DNA of 64,000 bases. It comes from Helopsaltes ochotensis (lineage: Eukaryota; Chordata; Aves; Passeriformes; Locustellidae). Location of the stretch: contig VXBM01000198.1 in the NCBI GenBank assembly GCA_013400155.1, positions 389,393 to 453,392 on the forward strand, read 5' to 3'. The stretch's first letter is position 1. Each line of letters begins with the position of its first letter. The translations under genes and the position numbers were made by a program. The notes under the pieces are model-generated. The model was given only the letters and a program-made list of their open reading frames with translations. It was not told the origin of the DNA and searched no databases. This document shows, piece after piece, positions 21,801-29,200 of the stretch.

Positions 21801-22475
21801 CTGCCCTAAAAAATTTAAGATGCTCATCAGTCTGCAGTAAGGTAGTAAGAATGACAGTACAGATGTTAATGTGTTACAGATAGTGTTATCCCACATGTAT
21901 CTGTAAGGCTAAACTCAATCTGTTCTGATGAGGTAGATGGAGATTGCTGCATGAAGAGTGTATGTGGTATACTCACCTTTCTTTTGAGATGAAGGTCTGG
22001 AGAAGTATAGCAGTCTGTGAAGCTATAAGGAAGGTGAGGATTGGCTGTGACTTTACAGGAAAAGCATTTGTGAAATGAAGGAGAAACCTCAGTGGTGATT
22101 TAATTCCTCCCAAGCATAGTGTTTTGCATCCCAGCACAGAGAATTCCTTTGCTAGGACATTTCAGTCACGGGCAGAGTCAGGCACCAGAGGGCTTGGCAA
22201 AGAATTCTTTTTTTTCTGGTAGTACAGCAGATTATGGCTTTGGTTTACTTTCCTTACTTTTTGCTGGTTAAGCTGTCACTCTAAAAGAAAGTTGTCGCAA
22301 TTTACTTCTCTGTCTTTGTATGTCCTAGAGTTGTTTACAGCGCTCCTTCAGAGCTGAAGTGTTCACCTGCCCTGCCTGCCGCTATGACCTGGGGAAGGGC
22401 TACACCATGGCTCCCAACAAGATCCTGCAGACACTACTGGACCAGTTCTTTCCAGGTTACAGTAAAGGACGATGA
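741..22475 (+). CDS. UHRF2: UHRF2 3' portion (8 exons, SRA to RING, with stop)
   Basis: Joined coding segments 741-845, 15508-15614, 17587-17749, 18268-18405, 19274-19397, 19807-19967, 20700-20798 and 22329-22475. UHRF2 is a nuclear E3 ubiquitin ligase; its SRA domain binds methylated or hydroxymethylated CpG and its C-terminal RING recruits the E2. Seen here: SRA from VSEAGVHRPHVGG through the PWTSEG motif, a lysine-rich linker, a helical segment (LIREDCMNQKLWDEVL), then a C3HC4 RING (CVCC, CLHNVC, CKSC, CPAC) and the ending FFPGYSKGR. All introns are GT-AG and every splice phase agrees. The RING and tail match UHRF2 better than UHRF1, and GLDC next door in opposite orientation supports this. 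The linker differs from the mammalian UHRF2 linker I remember, and its YPEGYLEA start recalls UHRF1. The N-terminal exons are upstream of the window. Confidence 0.95.
846..5950 (+). other. UHRF2 intron, left of the provirus
   Basis: AT-rich intronic sequence starting at the donor gtatgt. It contains only a short CTG run near 1756-1775. I recognise no coding exon or transposon; the small ORFs lack splice or domain support. Confidence 0.6.
5951..6267 (-). repeat. ERV 3' LTR
   Basis: 317 bp, paired with 12534-12860. On the - strand it begins TGTGTGGGAATACACAAG directly after a purine-rich tract and ends near GTCAATA. The outer 111 bp at its low-coordinate end differs from the partner at one position; the 127 bp at its high-coordinate end differs at six. 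The middle 79 bp does not match well. If the LTR obeys the TG...CA rule its low boundary is 5954. Confidence 0.93.
6025..6032 (-). promoter_or_regulatory. LTR TATA box (3' LTR)
   Basis: TATATAAG on the - strand, in the segment conserved between the LTRs. It lies just downstream, in viral sense, of the divergent block, as expected for the U3 core promoter. Activity is not shown. Confidence 0.6.
6210..6443 (-). pseudogene. ERV env: membrane anchor and cytoplasmic tail
   Basis: This 77-codon open stretch holds a hydrophobic segment (MHVMILIIVVLVMIPCLL), followed by a short basic tail, and runs through the polypurine tract into the 3' LTR. This is the usual end of a retroviral env. It is not in frame with the ectodomain piece just upstream in viral sense. 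Confidence 0.8.
6268..6278 (-). other. Polypurine tract
   Basis: AGAGGGGGAGA on the - strand abuts the first TG of the 3' LTR. This is the usual plus-strand primer site of retroviral reverse transcription, and it fixes the orientation of the provirus and the LTR start. Confidence 0.85.
6502..6804 (-). pseudogene. ERV env: transmembrane subunit ectodomain
   Basis: This 100-codon stretch has a hydrophobic LLLPRLA segment (fusion-peptide region), a heptad-rich helix (ALSQVNKLACWLAKQTNA) and an immunosuppressive-like segment (LQNQAAIDFLLLAQ) followed by GHGSEDFDGMCC. The layout is that of the gamma- and alpharetroviral TM subunit. The first cysteine of CX6CC, which normally links to the surface subunit, is Ser here (codon 6571-6573). 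Confidence 0.88.
6824..7132 (-). pseudogene. ERV env: surface subunit C-terminal part
   Basis: This 102-codon frame contains MFLVCGDRAWAAVLSHIKGG and PCSLGQLTVLTP. I recognise these as the C-terminal surface-subunit region of avian retroviral Env. It is separated by stops and frame changes from the N-terminal piece and from the TM piece. Confidence 0.7.
7196..7465 (-). pseudogene. ERV env: signal peptide and surface subunit N terminus
   Basis: From the ATG at 7463-7465 the frame gives a signal peptide (MGLNWKLCLLALLVFCSTAW), then NVWIPLANAIKQDTLCLS and NPFSTCLVGLPLD, typical of the start of a mature retroviral surface subunit. It stops after about 90 codons. The whole env spans only about 1.2 kb, so the surface subunit is probably shortened as well as frameshifted. 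Confidence 0.75.
7798..8217 (-). pseudogene. ERV pol: integrase C-terminal domain
   Basis: This 139-codon frame contains KEKPPVLTRDPESGKILGPY, then ITWERGFACISSEKGPRWIP, ending in an acidic tail. This fits the C-terminal DNA-binding domain of a betaretrovirus-type integrase. It is in a different frame from the remnant just upstream in viral sense. Confidence 0.82.
8144..8380 (-). pseudogene. ERV pol: RNase H tail joined to an integrase remnant
   Basis: The frame begins with the end of RNase H and the polyprotein junction (HIRSHSTVPGFLTEGNIQAD). Within about ten residues it reads IERAHGSLKRLL, which normally lies at the end of the integrase catalytic core. The zinc-binding domain and most of the core are therefore missing. 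The breakpoint is near 8225-8255. Confidence 0.82.
8432..8650 (-). pseudogene. ERV pol: RNase H
   Basis: The frame contains ILTDGSGKTHKSVIVW, with the first catalytic Asp, then VEGAAVVRVFQKF and FNLITD. This is the order of the RNase H active-site motifs. It follows the RT connection in a shifted frame, and an unrelated-looking tail follows LITD, so this part is degraded. Confidence 0.82.
8685..9311 (-). pseudogene. ERV pol: reverse transcriptase thumb and connection
   Basis: This 208-codon stretch is the longest viral frame after the dUTPase-protease frame. It starts MGWRIGMHSILAQPLQI and contains LHDAQKLLGTINLVHPWLGI and NMRKTISMQNELTAML. This is the thumb and connection of a beta/lenti-type RT. 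It is offset by a frameshift from the catalytic part (9318-9701). Confidence 0.85.
9318..9701 (-). pseudogene. ERV pol: reverse transcriptase palm with altered active site
   Basis: This 127-codon stretch carries motif A (VIDLKDCFFHIPLHPDD) with the first catalytic Asp, LPKGMRDSATICQ, and motif C written LLYHYRDDIL. The expected Met before the two catalytic Asp residues is Arg (AGA, 9444-9446). A frameshift near 9700-9725 separates this from the RT fingers encoded in the upstream frame. Confidence 0.9.
9698..10669 (-). pseudogene. ERV pro-pol: dUTPase, protease and RT fingers
   Basis: The longest open frame of the provirus (323 codons). Residues about 22-90 are the C-terminal part of a trimeric dUTPase (LSGVIDSDIIGEI and PAGTKIAQLVLFP). 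Residues about 135-225 resemble a retropepsin, with DTG at 143-145 (about 10235-10243), followed by an atypical GADSSV. Residues about 245-315 are the RT fingers (WPIPLEKLHVLQELVQ and GGWRLLHDFRKINET). The frame ends where the RT shifts frame. dUTPase fused in front of protease is a betaretroviral arrangement. The dUTPase N-terminal motifs must lie upstream in another frame. Confidence 0.88.
10868..10984 (-). pseudogene. ERV gag: nucleocapsid with two zinc knuckles
   Basis: Two CCHC boxes in one frame: CFGCGEPGHIKKDC (10943-10984) and CPRCQKGPHFANAC (10868-10909), separated by 11 codons. The codon right after the first box is a TGA (10940-10942), so the nucleocapsid frame is interrupted there. 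Paired knuckles bind viral RNA during packaging and are typical of beta- and alpharetroviral Gag. Confidence 0.88.
10985..11585 (-). pseudogene. ERV gag: capsid C-terminal region with major homology region
   Basis: The frame starting at 11585 reads LTPMQYAIFMAQWRKRLENL and continues to FAFLKVPDAKTP. The major homology region (IKQAPQEPYMQFVNRL, 11254-11301) lies next to it, and helical sequence leads to the nucleocapsid. This is the order of a retroviral capsid C-terminal domain. It is split across frames. Confidence 0.8.
11449..11826 (-). pseudogene. ERV gag: capsid N-terminal region
   Basis: This 125-codon stretch contains FEIKEVHHTAAVYGLGSPYF and LLRATFTTHLMTPHDVKSLA, resembling the start of a betaretroviral capsid. 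The frame departs from the capsid reading near its end and overlaps the next gag piece, which indicates a frameshift near 11580. Confidence 0.72.
11827..12373 (-). pseudogene. ERV gag: matrix region (broken)
   Basis: An ATG at 12371-12373 opens a frame (MSDRRDMNKNMLCLLSKHGS) of about 30 codons that ends in a stop. The next pieces in other frames include LLPAWRAVMDVIKKEGGSEA and a Pro/Ser/Arg-rich stretch, as in the matrix-to-capsid spacer. Its position directly after the leader and before the capsid makes it the matrix. Multiple frameshifts are present. Confidence 0.65.
12514..12531 (-). other. Primer-binding site
   Basis: TGGTGCTCCGTGTGACTG on the - strand lies a few bases inside the 5' LTR, starting with the expected TGG. 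Most of it resembles a site complementary to the 3' end of elongator tRNA-Met. The tRNA assignment is from memory and tentative. Confidence 0.6.
12534..12860 (-). repeat. ERV 5' LTR
   Basis: 327 bp. It has the same outer blocks as the 3' LTR but a different, 10-bp longer middle block (12645-12733 versus 6062-6140). On the - strand it begins TGTGTGGGAATACACAAG and has TATATAAG at 12608-12615. The primer-binding site follows on the internal side. Confidence 0.93.
12608..12615 (-). promoter_or_regulatory. LTR TATA box (5' LTR)
   Basis: TATATAAG on the - strand, identical in sequence and context to that of the 3' LTR. Transcription from it would run antisense to UHRF2. No evidence of activity is available. 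Confidence 0.6.
12861..15507 (+). other. UHRF2 intron, right of the provirus
   Basis: AT-rich intron sequence ending in the pyrimidine-rich acceptor before 15508. I see no exon or classifiable repeat. Short open frames here have no domain resemblance. Confidence 0.6.
15508..15614 (+). CDS. UHRF2: UHRF2 exon: SRA domain
   Basis: This 107-nt exon has acceptor cttgcacag and donor gtaagt. It reads DRGDEFTYTGSGGRDLSGNK and continues to the DQTLTHMN region. It ends two bases into an Arg codon that the next exon completes. The intron before it is 14.7 kb and carries the provirus. Confidence 0.95.
15615..17586 (+). other. UHRF2 intron
   Basis: GT-AG intron of about 2 kb. Nothing beyond AT-rich unique-looking sequence is seen. 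Confidence 0.6.
17587..17749 (+). CDS. UHRF2: UHRF2 exon: SRA domain core
   Basis: This 163-nt exon has acceptor cttcctag and donor gtattc. It begins RALALNCDAPLDDKNGAESK and ends YAPEEGNRYDGIYK, a highly conserved SRA stretch. The first base completes the preceding Arg codon and the exon ends in phase 0. Confidence 0.96.
18268..18405 (+). CDS. UHRF2: UHRF2 exon: SRA C-terminal part
   Basis: This 138-nt, 46-codon exon has acceptor ttctttag and donor gttggc. It reads VVKYWPEIGKCGFLVWRYLL, then RRDDVEPAPW and SKKLGLSVQ. It is in phase 0 at both ends. Confidence 0.95.
19274..19397 (+). CDS. UHRF2: UHRF2 exon: SRA end and lysine-rich linker
   Basis: This 124-nt exon has acceptor aattttag and donor gtactt. 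It starts YPEGYLEAMASKEKKDK and continues with a Lys/Gln-rich linker ending QKRTIDD. It ends one base into a Gly codon. The linker is the least conserved part of the protein. Confidence 0.92.
19807..19967 (+). CDS. UHRF2: UHRF2 exon: linker and pre-RING helix
   Basis: This 161-nt exon has acceptor cttaagcag and donor gtatgt. After completing Gly it reads TEEPTNTPKAMRMGDGG, then EAFQLTQEQQWLIREDCMNQ and KLWDEVLASLKEGP. The last part is the conserved segment before the RING. Confidence 0.94.
20398..20529 (+). repeat. CR1 LINE 3' end fragment
   Basis: Contains GCCAGGCTGGATGGGGC, then GTCACTTCCAACCCAAACC and a tail near TATATGATTCTT. This is the typical end of avian CR1 elements. It is 5'-truncated and lies in the UHRF2 intron before the RING exon, in the same orientation as UHRF2. 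Confidence 0.88.
20700..20798 (+). CDS. UHRF2: UHRF2 exon: RING finger, first half
   Basis: This 99-nt, 33-codon exon has acceptor ctacattag and donor gtaaga. It starts NFLKKLEQSFMCVCCQELVY and ends TTECLHNVCK. It supplies the first zinc ligands of the C3HC4 RING (CxxC and CxHxxC). Confidence 0.96.
20799..22328 (+). other. UHRF2 intron between the RING exons
   Basis: GT-AG intron of 1.5 kb. The - strand ORF at 21409-21732 has no recognisable domain and I treat it as chance. No other feature is seen. Confidence 0.6.
22329..22475 (+). CDS. UHRF2: UHRF2 terminal coding exon: RING second half and C terminus
   Basis: This segment follows the acceptor tgtcctag and runs to a TGA at 22473-22475. 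It begins SCLQRSFRAEVFTCPACRYD and ends FFPGYSKGR. The cysteines in SCLQ and CPAC complete the C3HC4 RING. Confidence 0.96.
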   Translation, partial: SCLQRSFRAEVFTCPACRYDLGKGYTMAPNKILQTLLDQFFPGYSKGR

Positions 22476-23600
22476 TGTGCTCAGACCCTTCCGTACTTCT
22501 CCCAGTGACTTTATAGACAGTAAAGGGGAATAAACATGGGAAATTCAGCAGTGGACCAGCCAGCTTGATGGGACTCAATATTGTCACATTTTAAAGCAGC
22601 TAGCCCTCTTCCCCTCATAGCCATTTCTTGGTGTTGTGAGAACTCTAATTCTCAGTTGTCTTTTAACATCAAGGGTAGTTTTGGCCAGTTAACAAATAGT
22701 TTTTAAAGAAGGAAAAAAAAAATGAAAAGCCTCAGCTTTTACTGGCCTAGCTGATGCTTAATTTATGATTTGTTTTTTTGTAACTACCTCAGGACAGAGG
22801 AAAGTAAATTGTGTCAAACAATGAAACAATGTTGGGGATAAAAAATAGTTAGTGTTTTTTAGCTACACACTGCCTCCTGAATAGTAGTTGTGCCTGGTCC
22901 ATGTGCTTTGATTTACAAAAAATAAAAAAAACAAAAAAAACAAAAAAAACAAAACAAAACAAACAAACAAGAAAAAAAAAAAACAAAAAAACCCCAAAAC
23001 CCCCAAAAACAAAAACAAAAAAACCCCTCCAAAAAACACCAAACACAAAACCCAATAACAAAACCCAAACCAAAAGAAAAACCCACAAAAAACCAGGAAA
23101 AATAGATTCAGCACTTAAGCCATTTGGATAAAACAGCAAATTCTGTGGTGTGCATAATCCCTTTTTTGTCTTTTTCTTCTATTATGCTGTATTTTTTCGC
23201 AAGAACGGGCTGATTTTTAGTCTATTTTTGTGAGCTTCATTGTGCTTTTCTTGTATCTTATGCAAGTTGACTACTAATGACTAATGAGAACAATATAAAT
23301 GCATTGTTGCTGCATTAGTGTAAAGTGATCTGTGTTTTTTGCACTTAAAGAGGGTATTCAAGACACTCTAGTTGTGTAAAAAATAGTTCATATAAAAATA
23401 AGCCACTTCTGTATTAAACTGTATGCTTTTAGTAGGTCTTGTATCAGTGGCAATACATCTACACAGCATTAAAGGCAGTGCTAGCTTGGAGAGGATTCAA
23501 ATCGCTTCATATTGTGATCTGAAATTTTATATACAATATATCCCCCTCCCCAAAATATACCTTATTAAATATTTTATGATTCAGAAAATTTGCTAGTTTT
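22476..23600 (+). other. UHRF2 3' UTR region with polyadenylation candidates
   Basis: Sequence after the UHRF2 stop. Candidate signals are AATAAA at 22529-22534 (54 nt after the stop), AATAAA at 22921-22926 inside an A/C-rich tract, and ATTAAA at 23413-23418, 23468-23473 and 23564-23569. The true 3' end cannot be chosen from sequence alone. Confidence 0.5.
22915..23100 (+). repeat. A/C-rich low-complexity tract
   Basis: About 185 bp almost only of A and C, with AAAAC-type units becoming CCCCAAAA-type units. The apparent ORFs on both strands here are compositional artefacts. It probably lies in the UHRF2 3' UTR or just beyond it. Confidence 0.9.
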
Positions 23601-25600
23601 GTTTTTACTATTATCCACTTAATTAAGTCATAAGATTTTTACAGAATTTATTTTTCAGATTACTAAATGCTTTCCGTAGGTGGTGTTGTCTTTCAGATGT
23701 GAGGCTTTATCTACCTTAACTCATTTCTAAATGAAAAGAACACTTAATGTTAAAAAAGGCTGAACAACTCCAAACCAAGGTCCAGTAGTGACATTGATAC
23801 CCATGGACTCAGCCACAGCCTGTAGTAGTGCTCTGTCCATGTCCCAGAGTGGGAGTGAGCCCTGCCTGTCCAGGAAGGTTGTCGGCACAGCTGGGATGGG
23901 GGCTGTGGCATTCCTGCACGGTGGTTGTTCAGGTGGGTGAGTGAAGATTCCCTCTGTGGGCACTGAGGTTGCAGTGTCAGCCTGTGGCCTACAGTGCTAT
24001 GGGTAGCTCAGTATTTTCTGGAGAGAACAGTGTGAATTCACCTTCATAATAGCCATTGCACCAGTGCAGTAAGCTCATAAGACTTGTGGCTTTCAACCTT
24101 TTAGTTGATATAAAAGTTGATGTAAAATACTTTAATGCATTTTTTTCCACTGAATAGATTTTATCAATTAATTCACAAGATAAATTTTGTCAGTTTGAGG
24201 TCAACAGTGAGAAGTTATCTGCTTTATACAAGAATATGTAAACCAATTTTTAATATATTCTTTCAGTGACATAAGCAACATGAAACTGCTTTTAACAAAC
24301 ATTTAAGTAGCTTTTCATGACTGGAGAATCAGATTGGCAACAGAGAAAGACCGTCCTTTACTCATATTATAAGTCTGCAGTGGCTTTTCATGATTTTTTA
24401 CATCCTTAGTACTGTATCAATAGCTAGCTACTATGTGAAAGATACCCTTTTCAGTAGGGAATTCTAGAGTAAAAAAGTTCTGATTTTTTTCACTGTGTGT
24501 TAAGTTGATTTAGGATGTAGGTACAGGACAGGTTTTCAGATAAAAACTGTATCTGGCCTGACTTTCTTTAATGAAAGCCATTCCTGTCTCCTATCATCTG
24601 CACTCTCCTTGTGTAAAGCCCTCCACTGAAGTCATAATGTAGATAGTGAAAAAGGAAGTCCCAAAACTTTCACTGTAAAAGACACAAAATTTATAGCACT
24701 TAAAATATTGCTGTGAACACCAGCCTCATTTGTGTCACTTCAGAGTTCTCAGGCTGAGTGTCCATGTAGATCTTCAAAAAGATGCTGACTAGTGGGTGAT
24801 TGTAAGGTGCAAAACTGTGTGGTCCTTTTCTGTGGTCTCGGTGTTGCCAAGTGCCTGTTTCCTAATTCATCAAAACTGTGCTTTGTGTGGCTGAATGAGT
24901 TGGTCCCCTCAAGGGTGCTCATGTACATGAGACAGCTCTGCACTGACCTGAGCAGGTTCCTTTTAAATGTGTTCATAGCACAGAGGTCTGACTGTGTAAC
25001 TAGTGGGAGGATTGGTTTTATGTAAATCTGATTTGGAGCATGCTGGAAAAGGCTCCTGTTTGAGCTCTGGCTTCTGAGCAATTTAACGTGGCACTGTGTG
25101 TTGCAGGAGGGCTCTGGTGTCAGTGCTGTTTGGCGCTCTTGGAGGGCCACAGCTTAAACTGTGAATCAGTTTTTACACAAGCTGTAGATTAGGTAGGGCA
25201 AACTGAATGCTCTGTATAAATAGCACCAGAGAGAGAGTTGAGAAACTGTGGAAAGAGAACTCTTTTTTTTCCCAAGATTTAAGTAATACTAAGCAGTTCA
25301 CAGTGGTCTTTTATGTATTCTCCAGAATAAGAGAGGATTAGATGGAACTACTAAGAAAAAATGATGTGATAGAGAACAAGATTAAGTTTGTTGCTTGGTA
25401 AAATGGATCATTCTGGCTCATTAAAAAAATCGGAGATTTATTTAAATAGTAATCTCTGATAGTATTCACCTTTATGTGACTTTATTACTGCTGTGGCAAT
25501 TGTCACAAATCAGAAAGTTAAGCTCCATAATTTCATACTGCTCTGTTGGGCAAATTCACCTGAAAGGTTTAAATCCAAAACATGACAACATTGAAAGTTC
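23600..25600. other. Intergenic region between convergent UHRF2 and GLDC
   Basis: No recognised gene. The stretch near 23740-24010 is noticeably more GC-rich than its surroundings and may be an old repeat or regulatory remnant that I cannot classify. The 133-codon - strand ORF at 24749-25150 has no recognisable domain. Confidence 0.5.
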
Positions 25601-25607
25601 TGACCAA

Positions 25608-25762
25608 TTTTATTAGACTGCTAACACTGATATGTAAAAAAATCAGTATGAAATATTAACACTAGCAATGCTAGTTAGTGGTAGTATGTGAAGTAAATTA
25701 AAAAATCTACTTCATCATTTTTTACAAAATATTAACAATTACTCCTGCAGTTAATATTTATT
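25608..25762 (-). terminator. GLDC polyadenylation signal candidates
   Basis: AATAAA on the - strand occurs at 25757-25762 (about 320 nt after the GLDC stop) and again at 25608-25613. Either could direct 3' end formation, giving a 3' UTR of roughly 0.3-0.5 kb. Confidence 0.45.
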
Positions 25763-26078
25763 ATTATTGCCTTATGTATCTGCATCTTTTCTACTCTTTT
25801 AACACTATCTTCTATGTCTCTTTGCAAATTGGGTGTCAATTGTTAAAACTTTAGCACAAAGCAGACAAAATGATGAATCAAGGCAACTTCCAACATCAAG
25901 TACGTGGAACAACCACATTTTGTTTACACCTAACATACTGATTGTATTTACATTTTAACTGAGCAGTGGTTCAACAAACAAACGTGATTATTCAAAATAT
26001 ACACAGTATAAATATCCCCAGGAAATCAGGCAAGGGCAATTCTGATGGAGTCAAAAATGCAGGCAGCTGGAAACAGTC

Positions 26079-26222
26079 TTACGAAGATGCTCTCTTCTGT
26101 TCAGAAAATGGAGATTCATAGGCTTCCATTGGTGGACAGGTACAAACCAGATGTTGATCTCCATATATGTCATCAATGCGAGCAATTGTGGGCCAAAACT
26201 TGCTTTCAGGCTTCACAAATGG
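26079..26222 (-). CDS. GLDC: GLDC exon 25 (terminal coding exon)
   Basis: 48 codons including the TAA at 26079-26081, after acceptor ctctcttag. Reads PFVKPESKFWPTIARIDDIY, then GDQHLVCTCPP and ends SEQKRASS. The C terminus is intact. Confidence 0.97.
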   Translation of the reverse strand, partial: PFVKPESKFWPTIARIDDIYGDQHLVCTCPPMEAYESPFSEQKRASS

Positions 26223-29200
26223 CTAAGAGAGATAAAAGAACCAAACCATCTTAATTTTTCCACCAAATAAAGCTAAAAAATTGTAATAAACATTAGGAGC
26301 TTGAAGAATAACAAGTGCTGTAAAAGTGGATTTTTTAGATGAAGTCATCCTTCAAATCTATTTGCAGCCCCTGAAAGTTAACAAGCATGTATAATAGAAG
26401 TGAGAGTTAAAAGAATGCTTAGATTTTCAAAAAATATAGTCATGTCCTCTAACACTTGCTTGCAAAGAAGCAGTTTTCATGAGATGAAAGAAAACTTTAC
26501 TATCCTTTGAACAACTGGCTTTCAGATAGGAATGAAGGAAAAGCAGAGGACACTGCTGTGCTGTTCAATATAGTTACAATATAATACTTAAAGGAAAGTG
26601 GAATGGTAGTGTAGTTGAATTCTTACCATTTGAAGCAGTACATATCACTAAAATACTTGCAATTAAGTTTCAGAGTGGAAAGGTTGGTTACGTGTACATT
26701 TAGCTGCTCTGACTATGAAAGCAATTAAGAAATCCGATATCAGAGTCCAGCTCCAATCTGACTTTTATTTGTAGTAGGTGTTGCTTTCCCCATGCTGACC
26801 TTGGGGCATGTGGTCACCTTATGCAAGTTCTTTTGAGTTTTTGAATTTCAGGGTCTCTGTTTTGGGTGCCCTTGGTGCAGTATGCCAGAACTGAACAGGT
26901 GTTTCCAATAAAAACGAATATTTTGTGTTGAAGTGCTAGGATTCAGAAATCCAAGTCTGCACCTATGTGTAGGGGCTTTTTTTTTTTTTCTTTTGAGGTC
27001 TTCTTTCCTTGTACTTAAAAACTAAACTAATGAAACTGTGGTAGAGCTCACACACATAAAAATTGAGCAACAATAAAATGGCTCTGAAGTTTTCATTCTT
27101 ACCACATTACTTCATCTCCAACTGACTAGGAAACTACAGAGCACAAAGCATATTTATATGTTACCACACCACACCATTATGTACTCACCAGTGGGAATGC
27201 TGCCACTTCTCTGGAGTAGGGACGATCCCACTTGGAAGAAGTGACACAGTTCAGAGTATGTGGTGACATCTACAAGAAACAAGACATTGAGAACACAAAA
27301 TTACTGAATTCAGTTGAACATATCAGTGTGAAGCCTTCTTCAAGTTCACATTACCACATGTAAATAATTACTGTATAGAGAACACTATTTATCTGGGGGG
27401 AAAAAGGCAGATTTAAACCAGGAGGCAAGTCAGTATTTGGAATTTTTTTTCAGTTTGATAAAGATGCTTGCCAAGGCTTGAATATGCTTTTGACTTTTCA
27501 CTAAACTTAAAAGGAAGTACAGTATTAAAAGAGTTGAACAGAACTTGAGCTGATAGCAGTTCTGTGCTGCATTGCTAAAGTAATTAATTCAATCTTTATT
27601 ATTAATGTTTTTCAGTATCTACCTTATGACTTCAGTGGGGAGCTTTCCATCTTAAGCCAGTGAAATAAGCATCTCTCCTTCATTACTTTAAGATGGCCTT
27701 GAAATATAAATCAAGTACGTGTGGAAATAACTTTCTCTGCTCTGTCAACAAAGGCTTGACTTCTCACTTGAAAAAGTCAAAATTCAAATTTTGAAAAACT
27801 TGAAGGTTTCTCAAGAAAGTCTTGTGTTCACTGTTGTGCCCTGTTACTTTGGAGAGTCCTGAAAGACCAGGAAATGGGCTTCTGCAGTCTCAAGGGTTAT
27901 CTTGCTCTACATGCCATCTTACCTTTAGTGGGTTAATTTGGGGGTCCATCCTGCCCTCCTCTATTTCAGCAATTTCCTGCCGAATGCTGATCATTGCATC
28001 ACAAAATCTGTCCAGCTCTGCTTTATCTTCAGACTCTGTAGGTTCAATCATAAGTGTCCCTGCCACTGGCCAGGACATGGTTGGAGCATGAAAACCTGGT
28101 GACAATAGCAGAAATCAGTCACTGACAATAGGGTATAATACATGCTATTAGCTATCAGCAGATTCACAAATTCAGTCCTTTCTGTACAAAAATCTTTACA
28201 AGATTGAACTCTCTAGTAGTGTTAGCACTGTGTTTTAAGAGGTGAGATAGACTTTTCAAGTATCTTCATTTTTAGCACTGAAGGGTAACACCGCTGTATT
28301 ATTTACAACAGAGCTACACGCTGATTTAATGAAACAGTTCATTAGAAAGGAACTTCAATAAACTAATCAAACTCACCTCTATACCTACTGAAAAGTCTAT
28401 TAAGAGTGGTGCACAATATTTAAGGCTGACTTACAAAGAGCAGGAAGGGTGGGATTTTTTTGTATCACAATTAGGCTTTGGATAATTTCACTGAAGAAAT
28501 ATTACTGGCTTAGGTTTTAATAACTTTCATGCGTATTCATTAAGGTACAGTTCTATAGGATCAAGTAGTTCAATGGGTCCTCTTGTCTGGCAACCAAAAG
28601 ACATCCACAACCAGATCCTTAAGAGCATAAACTGCATAAACTACATCAGGATGGAACTGTTCAAATTCTATCATCCTACTTCAAAAGTTTGTTTTTTTAA
28701 TTTCCTATTTTGTTTTGTTTTGCTTTGTTGGAATCTTATTAAGCTTTTGGCTACAACCTACTTGCTCCAAACAGTTGAGAATCATGCAATTCGATGGGGC
28801 AGTTTAAAAAACTGTAAAGTAGCAGCAGAGTCAGAAGTACCTACAACTCAGTATATGCAAATATCTCTCCAAGCCCTAAAGAACATGAGAAAGCCTGAAA
28901 TAATTGTGACAGATTCACCATCCATAAGCACAGAACTAGAATGTTTGTGTCTACCTTTAGAAGAGATTTAGAAAATTTTCACTTGTACTGCTATTTTAAA
29001 GAAGAGACATTTGACTTACCATAATCCTGAAGCCTTTTAGCAAGATCTACAGCTTCAATGTTTGCTGTTTTTTTGAAAGGTCTTGTATCCAAAATGAATT
29101 CATGGGCTACATAACCTGTAAATGGAAGATTGTTTACTTAGGAGAACAATGCAATTTACCAAGCTGTCTATTCTGATTAGTTTTGTGGAGAACATGGCAA

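Noticed and set aside
22849..23139. Phe- and Lys-rich ORFs on both strands
   Set aside because: Produced by the A/C-rich low-complexity tract.
24749..25150. 133-codon - strand ORF between the two genes
   Set aside because: No domain resemblance and no promoter or splice evidence.
28573..28971. 132-codon + strand ORF antisense to GLDC
   Set aside because: Lies in a GLDC intron, has a chance-like hydrophobic stretch and no recognisable family.
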